Below, in pieces: positions 35,269 to 45,300 of a DNA stretch of 64,000 bases (its first letter is position 1; the number at the start of each line of letters is the position of its first letter). The stretch spans positions 65,094 to 129,093 of the forward strand of contig NZ_FXSZ01000008.1 in the NCBI RefSeq assembly GCF_900182575.1, given 5' to 3'. The position numbers were made by a program, and so were the translations under genes. The notes below the pieces were generated by a model that had not been told where the DNA came from, ran no database searches, and saw nothing but the letters and a program-made list of their open reading frames with translations. This DNA is from Solitalea koreensis. GTDB taxonomy: Bacteria; Bacteroidota; Bacteroidia; Sphingobacteriales; Sphingobacteriaceae.

Positions 35269-35378
35269 GTTTGTAGCTATTGGGGTAATTAAGGAAACAA
35301 ACTTATCATCATCTTGTTTTAAATAAAAGCACTTACCCTATTGTTGATTTTTAGTAACCAAAATAAAAAATAGATTTT

Positions 35379-35651
35379 ATGGAAGCGACTCAAAAATTAG
35401 AATTAATGGATAAAATCCTAAGAGAATTAGATGATTTGAAAAATAGTGAAACTGCTGTTGTTCAAAAGATTGCTAAACTTGAAATCGATAACATGACATT
35501 AAGCGACAAAATGCTCGACACGAAATTGTCTGATATTTATTCGGAAGCAATAAACATGGTAGATCACATTAACGAAACTCAAACCGAGTTCGACTTAAAG
35601 CGAAACAAATTTGAGCAAGAAAATAATCTTGCTCAAAAACCTGCAGAATAA
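35379..35651 (+). CDS. Small coiled-coil protein of unknown function
   Basis: 90 residues, no signal peptide or membrane segment, charged and helical throughout (KLELMDKILRELDDLKNSET, LDTKLSDIYSEAINMVDHI). Leucine and isoleucine spacing suggests a coiled coil across most of the chain. It has no recognisable family. It stands alone between two terminators with its own 168-bp upstream region, so it is an independent unit. Coding potential is supported by the clean frame and the terminator placed right after the stop. Confidence 0.7.
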   Translation: MEATQKLELMDKILRELDDLKNSETAVVQKIAKLEIDNMTLSDKMLDTKLSDIYSEAINMVDHINETQTEFDLKRNKFEQENNLAQKPAE

Positions 35652-35673
35652 CAAAACCTAAACAAGCTAAAAA

Positions 35674-35715
35674 GCTAAAAGAGCAACCTTCATAAAAGCT
35701 GGTTGCTCTTTTAGC
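35674..35715. terminator. Bidirectional terminator
   Basis: Perfect 15-bp arms GCTAAAAGAGCAACC / GGTTGCTCTTTTAGC between converging genes; a T run follows on the minus strand. Confidence 0.8.
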
Positions 35716-35736
35716 GTAAACCTGGGGTATAAATTA

Positions 35737-37122
35737 TTATTTTGTGCCTAATGACTTTGCTGAATTTAAACCTAATTGATTTTCTAATACTGCTTTAAGA
35801 GCAGGATCGCTTGGGCGAGGAGCATCCACATTAATAACATTTCCGTTTCTATCAAACAGCATGAAACGAGGAATGCCTTTGATGCCATAAGCTTGTGCGA
35901 TTTGAGACCAGCCACTGGCAAACAACTGCACTCCGCCCAATTGCTCATCCTTAATCATTTTCAACCATTTTTCTTTATCCTTGTCTTCATCCACCGAAAC
36001 ACTCAAAAACACCACATCTTTGCCGTGAAATTCTTGTTCCAATTGCTTTAGTGAGGGTAATTCCCTTTTGCAAGGACCGCACCACGTTGCCCAAACATCC
36101 ACTAACACTATTTTACCCTTGAAATCCGTCAAGGAAACTTGTTTTCCTGCGGCATCAGGATAGGTAAAGTTGATGGCTTTCTCCCCTGGTTTGAACGTGG
36201 CCAATCCGGCAGCAATTTTTTTTTCACGAGCCTTTTGATCTTCGGTTAAAAAGTATTTGCCATATTTCTCAGCTAGTTCAAGGTAATTGGTATAAGACTT
36301 TGTATTAACAGCATTTGATAATACATATTCCCCCTTTAGTTTGTCATTGGGAATAGACATCACATATTTATCCAAATCATACTTGCCATATTCTCTATTT
36401 TTAAAACTGATCAAACTACTAAGCACCCTTGTTCCATAAGGAAATTTCAATAGATCCTCAGTTTGCATAAACCGGTCGGCATTAAAGTTTTTCAAATATG
36501 AGGTATAGTCTTCAACCTTTGGATGGACAGTTCGTGGGGTACTTAAAAACGTCAAAGCGAAGTAGGCAAGATCGTAATCTACAGTTTGCTTCATTAACTT
36601 ATCAAACTCCACATTCCCAGTTGCTTTGCCGTTCGTCCAGGTTTTTACTTGAGTCGCAACCGCTTCTAAATCAGGAAAAAAATCAACATATATACTTCTG
36701 GTCTTATTAAAGTAAACGGATTTACGCTCAATCTTATAGGCAAACTTTTGCCATTGAGCCAACACCTGATTTTCTTTGGTGTTTTCGCCGGTAAGAACAT
36801 AAGTAGAATCATTCAATTCCAAATTGATCTTGTCATTACCTTTAACGTATAGTTTAAACTTGTCTTGGGTACCTTGAGTAGGATTGCCAATACCAATTAC
36901 ATAAAAACCTTTGTAATCCGGTTGAAAACTAAATCCGAAAGCACCATTAGCAGAAGGCGTAGTCGAGGCAAATTCTTCCATCCGACCGTAAACAACTCTG
37001 TAAAGTTTAACTTCAGAGGGTTTCGACTTTTTAGAAACCCCTTTTATTTCGGTGAAATTTTGGGCATGGGCCCCTAAAATTGTACTTGCTGTAAGCGCAA
37101 GAAAGGAAAAGTATTTCTTCAT
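35737..37122 (-). CDS. TlpA-family thioredoxin (CGPC), exported
   Basis: 461 residues with an N-terminal signal peptide (MKKYFSFLALTASTILGAHA). An N-terminal beta-rich part resembling DUF4369 (residues ~20-110) and a helical middle precede a C-terminal thioredoxin domain with VDVWATWCGPCKRELPSLKQ near 340-358 and GIPRFMLFD near 420. The CGPC pair is of the reducing thioredoxin type. It probably acts in the periplasm or on the outer-membrane surface side, reducing disulfides of substrate or partner proteins (inference). It is 2 bp after a second, paralogous TlpA gene and may belong to the SusCD locus upstream. Confidence 0.88.
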   Translation of the reverse strand: MKKYFSFLALTASTILGAHAQNFTEIKGVSKKSKPSEVKLYRVVYGRMEEFASTTPSANGAFGFSFQPDYKGFYVIGIGNPTQGTQDKFKLYVKGNDKINLELNDSTYVLTGENTKENQVLAQWQKFAYKIERKSVYFNKTRSIYVDFFPDLEAVATQVKTWTNGKATGNVEFDKLMKQTVDYDLAYFALTFLSTPRTVHPKVEDYTSYLKNFNADRFMQTEDLLKFPYGTRVLSSLISFKNREYGKYDLDKYVMSIPNDKLKGEYVLSNAVNTKSYTNYLELAEKYGKYFLTEDQKAREKKIAAGLATFKPGEKAINFTYPDAAGKQVSLTDFKGKIVLVDVWATWCGPCKRELPSLKQLEQEFHGKDVVFLSVSVDEDKDKEKWLKMIKDEQLGGVQLFASGWSQIAQAYGIKGIPRFMLFDRNGNVINVDAPRPSDPALKAVLENQLGLNSAKSLGTK

Positions 37123-37124
37123 GT

Positions 37125-38486
37125 TTATTGATTAAGTAATTCGGTGAGGTATTTTTTTAACAATGGGTTCGAAGGACGTTTACAGCTGTTATAATCAACC
37201 ATTCGACCTGCTTTATCCAGAATGAGGAAGCGAGGAATACCAGACAAGCCGATTTGTTTAAAGAAAGGATCCTTAAAAGCGCCTTTCATTAATAGTTGCT
37301 CTCCCTTCAGGTTACGCTTTTTCAAAAAGCTTTTCCATAATTCAGTATCCGTATCGCATGAGATTGACACAAAAGCAATATCCTTTCCTTGCATTTCATG
37401 TTCTATTTTATTCAGAAAAGGCATTTCGGCAACACAGGGATGGCATCCAGTATTCCAGATATCGATAAAAATATATTTACCCTTATAATCCCTTATGGCC
37501 ACTTCTTTACCATCCGCATTAACAAAGGTAAATGCGCTCAAATCAGTTCCTGGTAAGGCATTTTTATATCGGTTTACACCTTCTGAAATTTTGCCATTCA
37601 ACTCATTTAGAGCAGCTATATTTTTTGGATCCTTTATTAATGGCAAGGCTTCTTTTATCACATCGTGTATAGATGTAAAGTCGCCAAGCAATACAGAGAA
37701 TTTAATTAAAGCAACCATATAATCCTCCCTCAATTTTTGATTCTCAATGAGACTCCCAAAATCAGCCACCCAAGTGTTCATGTTTCGAACTTTTAGCTGT
37801 CCGGCACTCATTTTAGAATACATCAATTCAGAAATCGTTTCTCTCCAGTTATAGTAATTCACAATTTCCGGCAACAGGGTCATGTTGTAATCAGTAAAGT
37901 TCACATCTTTGATTTCATCTGTTGAACCGAACACCTTTGAGTTTACATATTCTCCATAAACTTTATCGAGGTATTCCCCTTGAGCATAGCCTAAAAGGAT
38001 GGCCTTGTTTCGCAAAACTTCTTCATTTGTAGAGGCATTAATTTCTGTAATTCTGTTTTTATAGGTTTGGCTGATGGTAGCTTGATCTGCTTGATAACTA
38101 TAAGGAAACTTTTTGTTCAAATCAAAAAGAAACTGATTTAACCTGCTTCCCTTTCCCGTCATTACCAAACCGTCTTTCTCCATTTTCATGGTAAGATCAT
38201 CTCCCGGGCTCAGGTAAATATCGAAGCCACTTAACGCTTTGACCGGTGTTGAAATCAGGTAAAATCCCGGTTTATCCAATGTAGTTTCTAAGTTAAACCG
38301 GCCATTATTAATTGAGTCAGCAGCCTTTGTTTTCATCATGCCTCCGCGTATAAAAAGAAATATCTTCCCTTTTGTCCCTGTGAGTGAGCCCTTAACAACG
38401 GTTTTTATTCCATCGGCAGCAAAAACCTGGGCAGTAAATATCCATCCACAAACGACAAGCACCATTTGCACTAGTATTTTATTCAT
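37125..38486 (-). CDS. TlpA-family thioredoxin (CHPC), exported
   Basis: 453 residues, signal peptide MNKILVQMVLVVCGWIFTAQ ending near AFA. Architecture is as in the next gene: N-terminal DUF4369-like part (KGSLTGTKGKIFLFIRGGM), helical middle, and C-terminal thioredoxin fold with FIDIWNTGCHPCVAEMPFLN near 335-355 and GIPRFLILD near 420. The active-site pair is CHPC rather than CGPC, the dipeptide found in the oxidase DsbA, although the surrounding WNTGC context is TlpA-like. It starts 70 bp after the PKD-like lipoprotein gene, with a hairpin in the gap. Confidence 0.87.
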   Translation of the reverse strand: MNKILVQMVLVVCGWIFTAQVFAADGIKTVVKGSLTGTKGKIFLFIRGGMMKTKAADSINNGRFNLETTLDKPGFYLISTPVKALSGFDIYLSPGDDLTMKMEKDGLVMTGKGSRLNQFLFDLNKKFPYSYQADQATISQTYKNRITEINASTNEEVLRNKAILLGYAQGEYLDKVYGEYVNSKVFGSTDEIKDVNFTDYNMTLLPEIVNYYNWRETISELMYSKMSAGQLKVRNMNTWVADFGSLIENQKLREDYMVALIKFSVLLGDFTSIHDVIKEALPLIKDPKNIAALNELNGKISEGVNRYKNALPGTDLSAFTFVNADGKEVAIRDYKGKYIFIDIWNTGCHPCVAEMPFLNKIEHEMQGKDIAFVSISCDTDTELWKSFLKKRNLKGEQLLMKGAFKDPFFKQIGLSGIPRFLILDKAGRMVDYNSCKRPSNPLLKKYLTELLNQ

Positions 38487-38511
38487 ATTTAAAATGATTT
38501 AATCCAGATAG

Positions 38512-38548
38512 AAACTGATGATGGTTAAAATGTAACCACCATCAGTTT
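38512..38548 (-). terminator. Hairpin between PKD-like lipoprotein and TlpA genes
   Basis: AAACTGATG-A-TGGTT / AACCA-C-CATCAGTTT. The T run lies on the plus-strand side only, so on the transcribed strand it may be a weak terminator or an mRNA-stabilising hairpin that lowers expression of the two TlpA genes. Confidence 0.55.
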
Positions 38549-38556
38549 TTTAATTT

Positions 38557-40086
38557 CTAAAATGTATTAGTGTAGGTAGATTCACTTATTGAAGGTGAAA
38601 CATAAATAACATCGCCAACAGAACCGGTTCCATCAAGCGTAAAAACAGGACTTGCAGAAAGGTTACCCGATGTTTTGGTAAACATACGAACCTTGTAACT
38701 GACTCCAATCTTTGTCCCGATCATCACAAAATTATATGAATAAGGAGCCTCAACACCGCTGCCCGTATATTTTCTGTGACGGATAAACGTTATTTCCTCA
38801 CCTGCCGGAACAGTAAATTGCTTCTGCTCGAACTTATTCGACAAATTACGCGACCAAACTTCGTTACCAACCGTAAAGTAGAGCATATTCTCATCCCCTT
38901 GCAAAAGCGTATAGTTGTCTGCATTGTAAAGTTTATCGGCAACTTTTAAAGTATCATTTACGATGGTAAGGGTTGGTAATGTAGGAGTAATTAAAGATAA
39001 AATCTTCAATAACGGATCGGTTTTATCTTGAAAAACAGCGTAGCCCGAAAATGGAGATGTATTCTTATTACCCATGAATAATAACTTCTTGTTGTTATTA
39101 TTTGCCTTCATCTTTGTAGCGGCTGCATCTGAAAGGGCATTCACCAAACTTCCTGTAGCCCCGGAAGAAATAAAAGAGCTACTAATTTCATCATAAAAAA
39201 TCGGATCACTAGAACCATAGGCCATGAAGTACTTGGACACTTTGTAAGGAGAGTTCAAGTTGTCTCGCATTTTTCTTACCCCGAATTGGCCGGTATTGCT
39301 ACTCATGGTATAAATCCCATAAATTTGCCCATCGTTCACAAAGTAGTTGGCCTGAGAAGCAAATGTTACAAAATTGGGCGCTTTTACAGATGGTGATTCA
39401 TAAAACAAATTGTTAAAGCCCCTGATTTCCTTAAATGTGTTGATATCAACAACCGTCGCGTCCTTATCACTCAGCAAGAATAGGGCTCTGGTATTTCCAA
39501 GTACACCTGTAACAGTTGATTTATAAGCCGTAAGAAAACTAAAGAGCGAGGCTTTGCCATTTAGTTTTTTACCATTTACCGAGCTAAATACGTTCTCCAC
39601 TTTTGTATCCGGAACAATGCTGGCAGGCGTTTTAAACAGATCTACATCTGTTTGGCTACCATCGTCCTTCACAACATACCAACCTCGAGTGTATTGTGTT
39701 ATTACATTAATGCTTGAGGTAGTGTATTTAAAATATCCGGTTTTTTTATTCTTTGCACGGAAAACCAATACCCAGCCCTTGGCGGGCTGTTTCACCAAAT
39801 AATCCAATGCTTTGGTCTTGGCAATGGTATCGATTTTCGGAACAGAACCCTGAACATTGGTTTCATAAATTCCCCAGAAGTACTCAAAATCGGCTTCTGA
39901 ATTACTAGAAGAAATTTCCGGATCCAGCGTAATTCTTTCCACTCCTGAAAGTTTCGTATATGAATTCTCGATTCCCGTAATGGTGATTACTTCTTTTGAC
40001 GAATATTCATAATTACCAATATCTTTTGAACAGCCGGCAATAAACAATGCCATTGCCAAACTCATTATTATATATAATTTCTTCAT
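38557..40086 (-). CDS. PKD-like family surface lipoprotein
   Basis: 509 residues. The lipobox is FIAGC at residues 15-19, followed by SKDIGNYEYSSKEVITITGI, the hallmark of the PKD-like family found next to SusD in Bacteroidota. The N-terminal ~120 residues form the PKD-like fold; the rest seems beta-propeller-like with no catalytic motif I recognise. By analogy with SusE/SusF-type proteins it may bind substrate at the surface of the SusCD complex (inference). It follows the DUF4843 gene by 18 bp. Confidence 0.85.
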   Translation of the reverse strand: MKKLYIIMSLAMALFIAGCSKDIGNYEYSSKEVITITGIENSYTKLSGVERITLDPEISSSNSEADFEYFWGIYETNVQGSVPKIDTIAKTKALDYLVKQPAKGWVLVFRAKNKKTGYFKYTTSSINVITQYTRGWYVVKDDGSQTDVDLFKTPASIVPDTKVENVFSSVNGKKLNGKASLFSFLTAYKSTVTGVLGNTRALFLLSDKDATVVDINTFKEIRGFNNLFYESPSVKAPNFVTFASQANYFVNDGQIYGIYTMSSNTGQFGVRKMRDNLNSPYKVSKYFMAYGSSDPIFYDEISSSFISSGATGSLVNALSDAAATKMKANNNNKKLLFMGNKNTSPFSGYAVFQDKTDPLLKILSLITPTLPTLTIVNDTLKVADKLYNADNYTLLQGDENMLYFTVGNEVWSRNLSNKFEQKQFTVPAGEEITFIRHRKYTGSGVEAPYSYNFVMIGTKIGVSYKVRMFTKTSGNLSASPVFTLDGTGSVGDVIYVSPSISESTYTNTF

Positions 40087-40104
40087 GAGATAAATTCTTT
40101 AGAA

Positions 40105-40878
40105 TTATGGAAATACAACCAGATCGCCAACTTCATCTTTAAGCATATTTCCAGGGTGTGCATTATTATAATTAACCAAAGCCGTTTTTAGGGTGCCTGT
40201 GTAATATTGAAGCAATGCATAATCAGCCATTACAAAGGAAATAAATTCCTGATCCCACTTTTGACTTGTACTCTCAATCATGAACCTGTGTTTTACTATA
40301 CTGTATTTTCCAAAATAATACTGGGAAGCAGAAGCGTTCCAGGCAGCAGGTTGGCTCAAGCGATCAGTTAAGTCAATTTTGCGCCATAGATTATTAGCCT
40401 CTCCTAATTGAAAATTCTTATCGGCAACAACATTAAATTTCAAAACCACATTCGAATTTTTCAATGAAGCGTCACGCAAAACCACTACAGGCACAAAACT
40501 GTGTACCTGCCCTGCTTTGATTACATAATTTTTGCTCACAAGAGGATCATTAAAAGCCACATAATGTGTACCTGCAACGGCATTATTGACACCCTGAACC
40601 TGTACTTGCTCTAAAGTAAAGCTTCGGTCTTTGGATGAGACTCCTCCAATCGCATAGATATCGAAAAACACCGTATCTTGTTTTACGTCCGGATTTTCAT
40701 AATAGAAAGTAAATGGCTTTAATGTATCTGCTAGGTTAAAACTGGTTTGATAAATCCGGGAAATATCCGGACCGAACTGCAACCTTGCTGTGTCATTAAA
40801 AAGGTAATAATCATCCTCTTTACAAGAAGCCAGACTAATTAATGCCAGAGCTACTACAAAATATTTCAGTTTTTTCAT
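40105..40878 (-). CDS. DUF4843 lipoprotein
   Basis: 257 residues. Signal peptide MKKLKYFVVALALISLASC with C19 as the lipidated residue, then KEDDYYLFNDTARLQFGP, typical of DUF4843. The family has no known activity and occurs between SusD and a PKD-like lipoprotein, as here. It starts 9 bp after susD, so it belongs to the same message. Confidence 0.87.
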   Translation of the reverse strand: MKKLKYFVVALALISLASCKEDDYYLFNDTARLQFGPDISRIYQTSFNLADTLKPFTFYYENPDVKQDTVFFDIYAIGGVSSKDRSFTLEQVQVQGVNNAVAGTHYVAFNDPLVSKNYVIKAGQVHSFVPVVVLRDASLKNSNVVLKFNVVADKNFQLGEANNLWRKIDLTDRLSQPAAWNASASQYYFGKYSIVKHRFMIESTSQKWDQEFISFVMADYALLQYYTGTLKTALVNYNNAHPGNMLKDEVGDLVVFP

Positions 40879-40887
40879 TCGTCAGAA

Positions 40888-42345
40888 TTAATTAAGGTTA
40901 ATGGTTTCTGTTTTAGGCAATGGAATTAAGTAGTTGATTGCCGCTGCAGCAGGAATAAACAGTGTGTTCGCCTTTGGTGCGTTTATTCGCTTATAGGCAA
41001 AATATGCCTGTCCTTCTGCATAAAACTCCTTACGGTACTCTTTTAACAACTCGTATTTTAACGCCGTCGGATCAGCTGGCAACGTAGTTACCGCAATATT
41101 TCTTGACGTACGGAAGGTTGCCCATAATGCTTGTGCATCTGCCAGAGTGCCTGCTTCTATTGCGATCAAATACATCTCGCTGATTCGCAATAATGGAATC
41201 TGTTTGATATCAGCTGCCAAGTTTTGAGGCTTTTCGACCATTTGATATTTCTTCAATACATAGCATTTAGATTGATTGGCTAAAGTGATCAATTCCCAAA
41301 GGTTGGCCTCACGAATATCGGTACCTGTATTTCCATAAAGTTGAGTAGTAACGGTTGTGGCCGTTGAACCCTTTTTCAGTGTGCCGGCTGCATATAAATC
41401 ATTGTATTTTTTATAAAGATTGAAATCATACAGTCCGCAAATGTGTTCACAGGTGAGCACATAATCTTTGTTGGTCATATCGGTTGCAGTACCTAAACGG
41501 AACTTTGCTGAACCATCATTACTTTTAGCATCGATCACTAATTTTGCACATTCGAAAGCCTTTTCTTTATTGTTAAACCACAAATAAGCACGTGCTTGTA
41601 AAGCCTTCACCGCATAATAGTTCATGCGATAATAACGATAGGCAAAATAGGTATCAGCTGGATTAAACGCTGCGGTCTGACTCGGATTTCTGAGTTCGGC
41701 CAGAGAGTATTTAATAACTGGATCGATATCCTTCAATAAAAATTCTGCATCAGTCAAATCTTTTATTAGCGCTTCCTGATATTGGGCAAATGGGATCAAC
41801 TGATTGGGGGTCTTGGAAAGTAGCGTCACATAGGCAAGCATGTTCCCGGTGCTTGGGTCTGTAGGAATAGGGCCAAATAAGCGCAAGATGTCCAAGTGGC
41901 AATACGCGCGTAAAGCCAAACACTCTGCCTTAATGGTTTCATACATTCCAGGTGTTTTAAAGACATCCTTTCTTTCATCAATTTGATTCAGAATTGCATT
42001 GATACTTGCTATAACCTTGTATTCTCCGCTATAAATGCTGGATAAAGATTTTTCAACCGTTGCATCAGTAAAATTGAATAGGCCTAATTTCTGTTCAACA
42101 GTGTTGGCTGTTACATCCCAGCTTGAAATTAATTGCTCAATGGCAGTCATGGTCATGGCCTGGCCATACACATTATTCCCTTTCATTTGAATGTAAACGC
42201 CACTTAAAGCATCTTTAAACCCTGCCTCTGTTGAAAAAAACAGGTCCTTGGTCATCTCAGTCTTCGGATTTACTGTTAAAAAATCCTTACAAGATGTGCT
42301 TATCAAGGCTAGCACGGTAACAATGATATATTTTAGATTTTTCAT
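40888..42345 (-). CDS. SusD/RagB-family outer-membrane lipoprotein
   Basis: 485 residues. Lipobox ISTSC (C19) followed by KDFLTVNPKTEMTKDLFFST, the standard SusD start. A helical TPR-like scaffold is visible (ALRAYCHLDILRLFGPIP near 145, AVKALQARAYLWF near 245) and the C-terminal LLKEYRKEFYAEGQAYFAYK motif. It forms the lid over its SusC partner and captures ligand. It lies 11 bp after susC. Sequence alone does not tell the ligand. Confidence 0.94.
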   Translation of the reverse strand: MKNLKYIIVTVLALISTSCKDFLTVNPKTEMTKDLFFSTEAGFKDALSGVYIQMKGNNVYGQAMTMTAIEQLISSWDVTANTVEQKLGLFNFTDATVEKSLSSIYSGEYKVIASINAILNQIDERKDVFKTPGMYETIKAECLALRAYCHLDILRLFGPIPTDPSTGNMLAYVTLLSKTPNQLIPFAQYQEALIKDLTDAEFLLKDIDPVIKYSLAELRNPSQTAAFNPADTYFAYRYYRMNYYAVKALQARAYLWFNNKEKAFECAKLVIDAKSNDGSAKFRLGTATDMTNKDYVLTCEHICGLYDFNLYKKYNDLYAAGTLKKGSTATTVTTQLYGNTGTDIREANLWELITLANQSKCYVLKKYQMVEKPQNLAADIKQIPLLRISEMYLIAIEAGTLADAQALWATFRTSRNIAVTTLPADPTALKYELLKEYRKEFYAEGQAYFAYKRINAPKANTLFIPAAAAINYLIPLPKTETINLN

Positions 42346-42356
42346 CCTGTCCTAGA

Positions 42357-45300
42357 TTAAAATATTGTACTAATTCTTAATGAAAACTGTCTGGAGAATG
42401 GATACAGCGTTCCGCGCTCCTGCTTAACTGTCGACAAATAGAATGCGTCTGCAACGCTTCCTGAAACCGACAGGTTACTCAAGCCTAGGTGTTGCATAAG
42501 GTACTTCGACCGAAGGTCATATGTTAAATTGATATTCTGACAGTTAATGGTGCGTTCATCCTGTACAAAGCGGGAAGTCCTGTTGGTTGCTGTCGTAACT
42601 AACAGGCCTTTGAACGCTGCATTATCACCAGGGTTTCTCCAACGATCATCATAAACGCGAGAATCAACGTTGTATTTATAATCGGCATTCTCCACTTTGT
42701 TAATCAGAGTCTGATTATACAGTTGTCCGCCGGCACGGTATCCAAAAGCTACATTCAATGACAAGCTTTTATAGCGCACCATGCTGCTAAAATTACCTTG
42801 AATTTTAGGATCAGTATTTCCCACAGCAATTAGGTTCGCAGAATTCCAAGTGTAGGTTGGTAAACCATCTTTGCCTAGGTACAGTTCTTTACCGGTACTA
42901 GGATCGATACCCAATGAAGGAACCACCCAAATAGCATTAGTAGAATACCCCTCTTTATACAAAGTGCTTGGAGCCGCCCCTGTAGCGTTTTCAATTGCCT
43001 TTTGTGCATCTTTCAGCGCTTGAGATATTTGCACAATCTTGTTCTTGTTGTGCATCATGGCCATGGATACACTCCAGCTAAGACCTTTTTCTTGGTTACG
43101 AATTAAGAATGCTGTTGCTTTCAACTCAAAACCACGGTTCTCCATTTTACCAATATTTTCAATATAGCTGGTGAATCCGTTGGAAGCAGGAAGGTTTACA
43201 GAAGAAACAAGATCTTTTGTTTGTTCGATGTAATAATCGGCAGTTAATTTAACACGTCTGTTTAAGACCTCCGCATCAAAACCAACATCGTAGTTCATGG
43301 TTTGTTGCCATTGCAAATCTTCATTGCCTAATGCTATTTGGTAGGCCCCATTCCAATTGAAGTATCGATCGTCTGTATAGTAACGGAATGTAGAAAGGGC
43401 TTGGTAAGAACTAAAGTTCTGAGAACCGGTTAACCCAAAAGATCCGCGAAGCTTAAATCGGTTAATTATCTTTGAATCTTTCAGAAAATCCTCATTGTGC
43501 AGGTTCCAGCCCATACCTGCTGCCCAGAATGGAGCAAAACGCTTTTTTGAACCAAACTGAGAAGAGCCATCTACACGAAAGGATCCGTCAGCAAAGTAGC
43601 GATTGTTAAAGATGTAGTTCACGTTACCGGTTACACCCACCGCTCTCGACAAACCTTCTGAGCCGGTAGGTTTACCGTCTTTGGCGTATTGTTGTGCCAT
43701 TGAGATAAAGTCTAAATTGGCATTGGTAAAGCCTTCTGCTAAAAAGCTATAATCTGAAGATTGGCTTTGACGCACGTTATAATCAAGACCTGCAAAAAGA
43801 GTATTGTTATTTCCAAATGTTTTAGAATAGCTTAAGTTTAAGGAAGCGTCATATGACAAACTGTTAGAAATGCCATAATGATAATCCCCCTTTCTAAAGA
43901 TATCTATATCAGAATAGTTAGCAAAGGCGGTATGTTCGGCTGGCCTGAACTTATCGGTCTGTGTTTCGCCTTTTGTGATACCTATGCGGCCTCTCATAAT
44001 TAAATCTTGAAAAACCGGAAATTCAACAGAGGTATTGTTTGTAATTTCTGAAGATTTCCCTGTATCAAATACATTCAGTGTGGCATTGTATAGCGGATTA
44101 GTTGGCAAGCTTCCCCAACGGTTGGTATAATCTAAACTACCGGGATCACCTAAGAATTTTAACACGTTTCCATTGGCATCATAAGCCCTCCAATAGGGGT
44201 TCATTATTACATAATCGCTAAAATTGCCATAAGGCGAGTTTGCCGAGCTACCGCTTGCAATCATTAAGCTGTTGCTAAACTTTATCTTTTTGTAAGTATA
44301 AGCAAGGTTGATGGTACCGTTGTACGTTCTGCGATTCGACTCTTTCATTACCCCTTCAATGTCGTTCATCTGAATGGAAGCTGAGTAGCGAAAGGTTGGG
44401 TCTCCACCTTCTAAACGAAGGTTATGGCGCTGACCAACTCCGGTATTAATTGGTTTAGAAAGCCAATAGGTATTCACCCCGCTGTTTACCTCATTTAAGA
44501 GAAAGCTGTAATAACGTTTAAGAGGCACCTCATTCTCAGCTCTTGCAGCGTTATACAAACCTACTGTTTCTTCCAAGGCTAATTTGTCACGTGCGTCTAA
44601 TACACTGTAAGCACTTAAATCAGCCGCTTCAACATTAACATCCGCGCGGTAATTAATACGCAATTTACCCATCGTTGGTGCTTTAGTAGTGATTACAACC
44701 ACGCCATTGGCGCCGCGTGAACCATAAATAGCTGTTGCAGAAGCATCTTTTAGAATTGTGATAGATTCAACTTCGTTCTCGTTGATGTCCAACATTTTTT
44801 GCAAAGTAGATTCAAACCCATCCAGAATGATCAAGGGCGTATTTAAACCCACACGAGTTTGATCTTGCAATTGATTTATATTTGGCAAGCTCGAATTACC
44901 GCGGATTTGAACCTCGGGCAAACGATTTGGATTCGAACCAAATGAATTGCTTTCAACAATGTTAAAAGAAGGATCTACATTCCGCAGAGCAGTAATAATG
45001 TTACGGTTTCCGAACTGTTGTAATTCTTTAGCGGTAACAGTGGTGGACGCACCCGTAAAGCTTTGGTCTACCTTTTTGAAGATACCTGTACTTACAACTA
45101 CTTCCTTAATCGTATTCATCGCTGGAGTAAGGTTGGCATTTATAACAAGTTGATTAGGCTTAACCGTTATTTCAGTCGTGTTATAGCCTATGAAAGAAAA
45201 CATTAATACATCACCTGGTTCTGCATTAAGTTTATACTTACCATCTGCATCGGTTTGAGTACCTTTTTTGGTACCTTTAATGATTATGCCTACACCAGGC

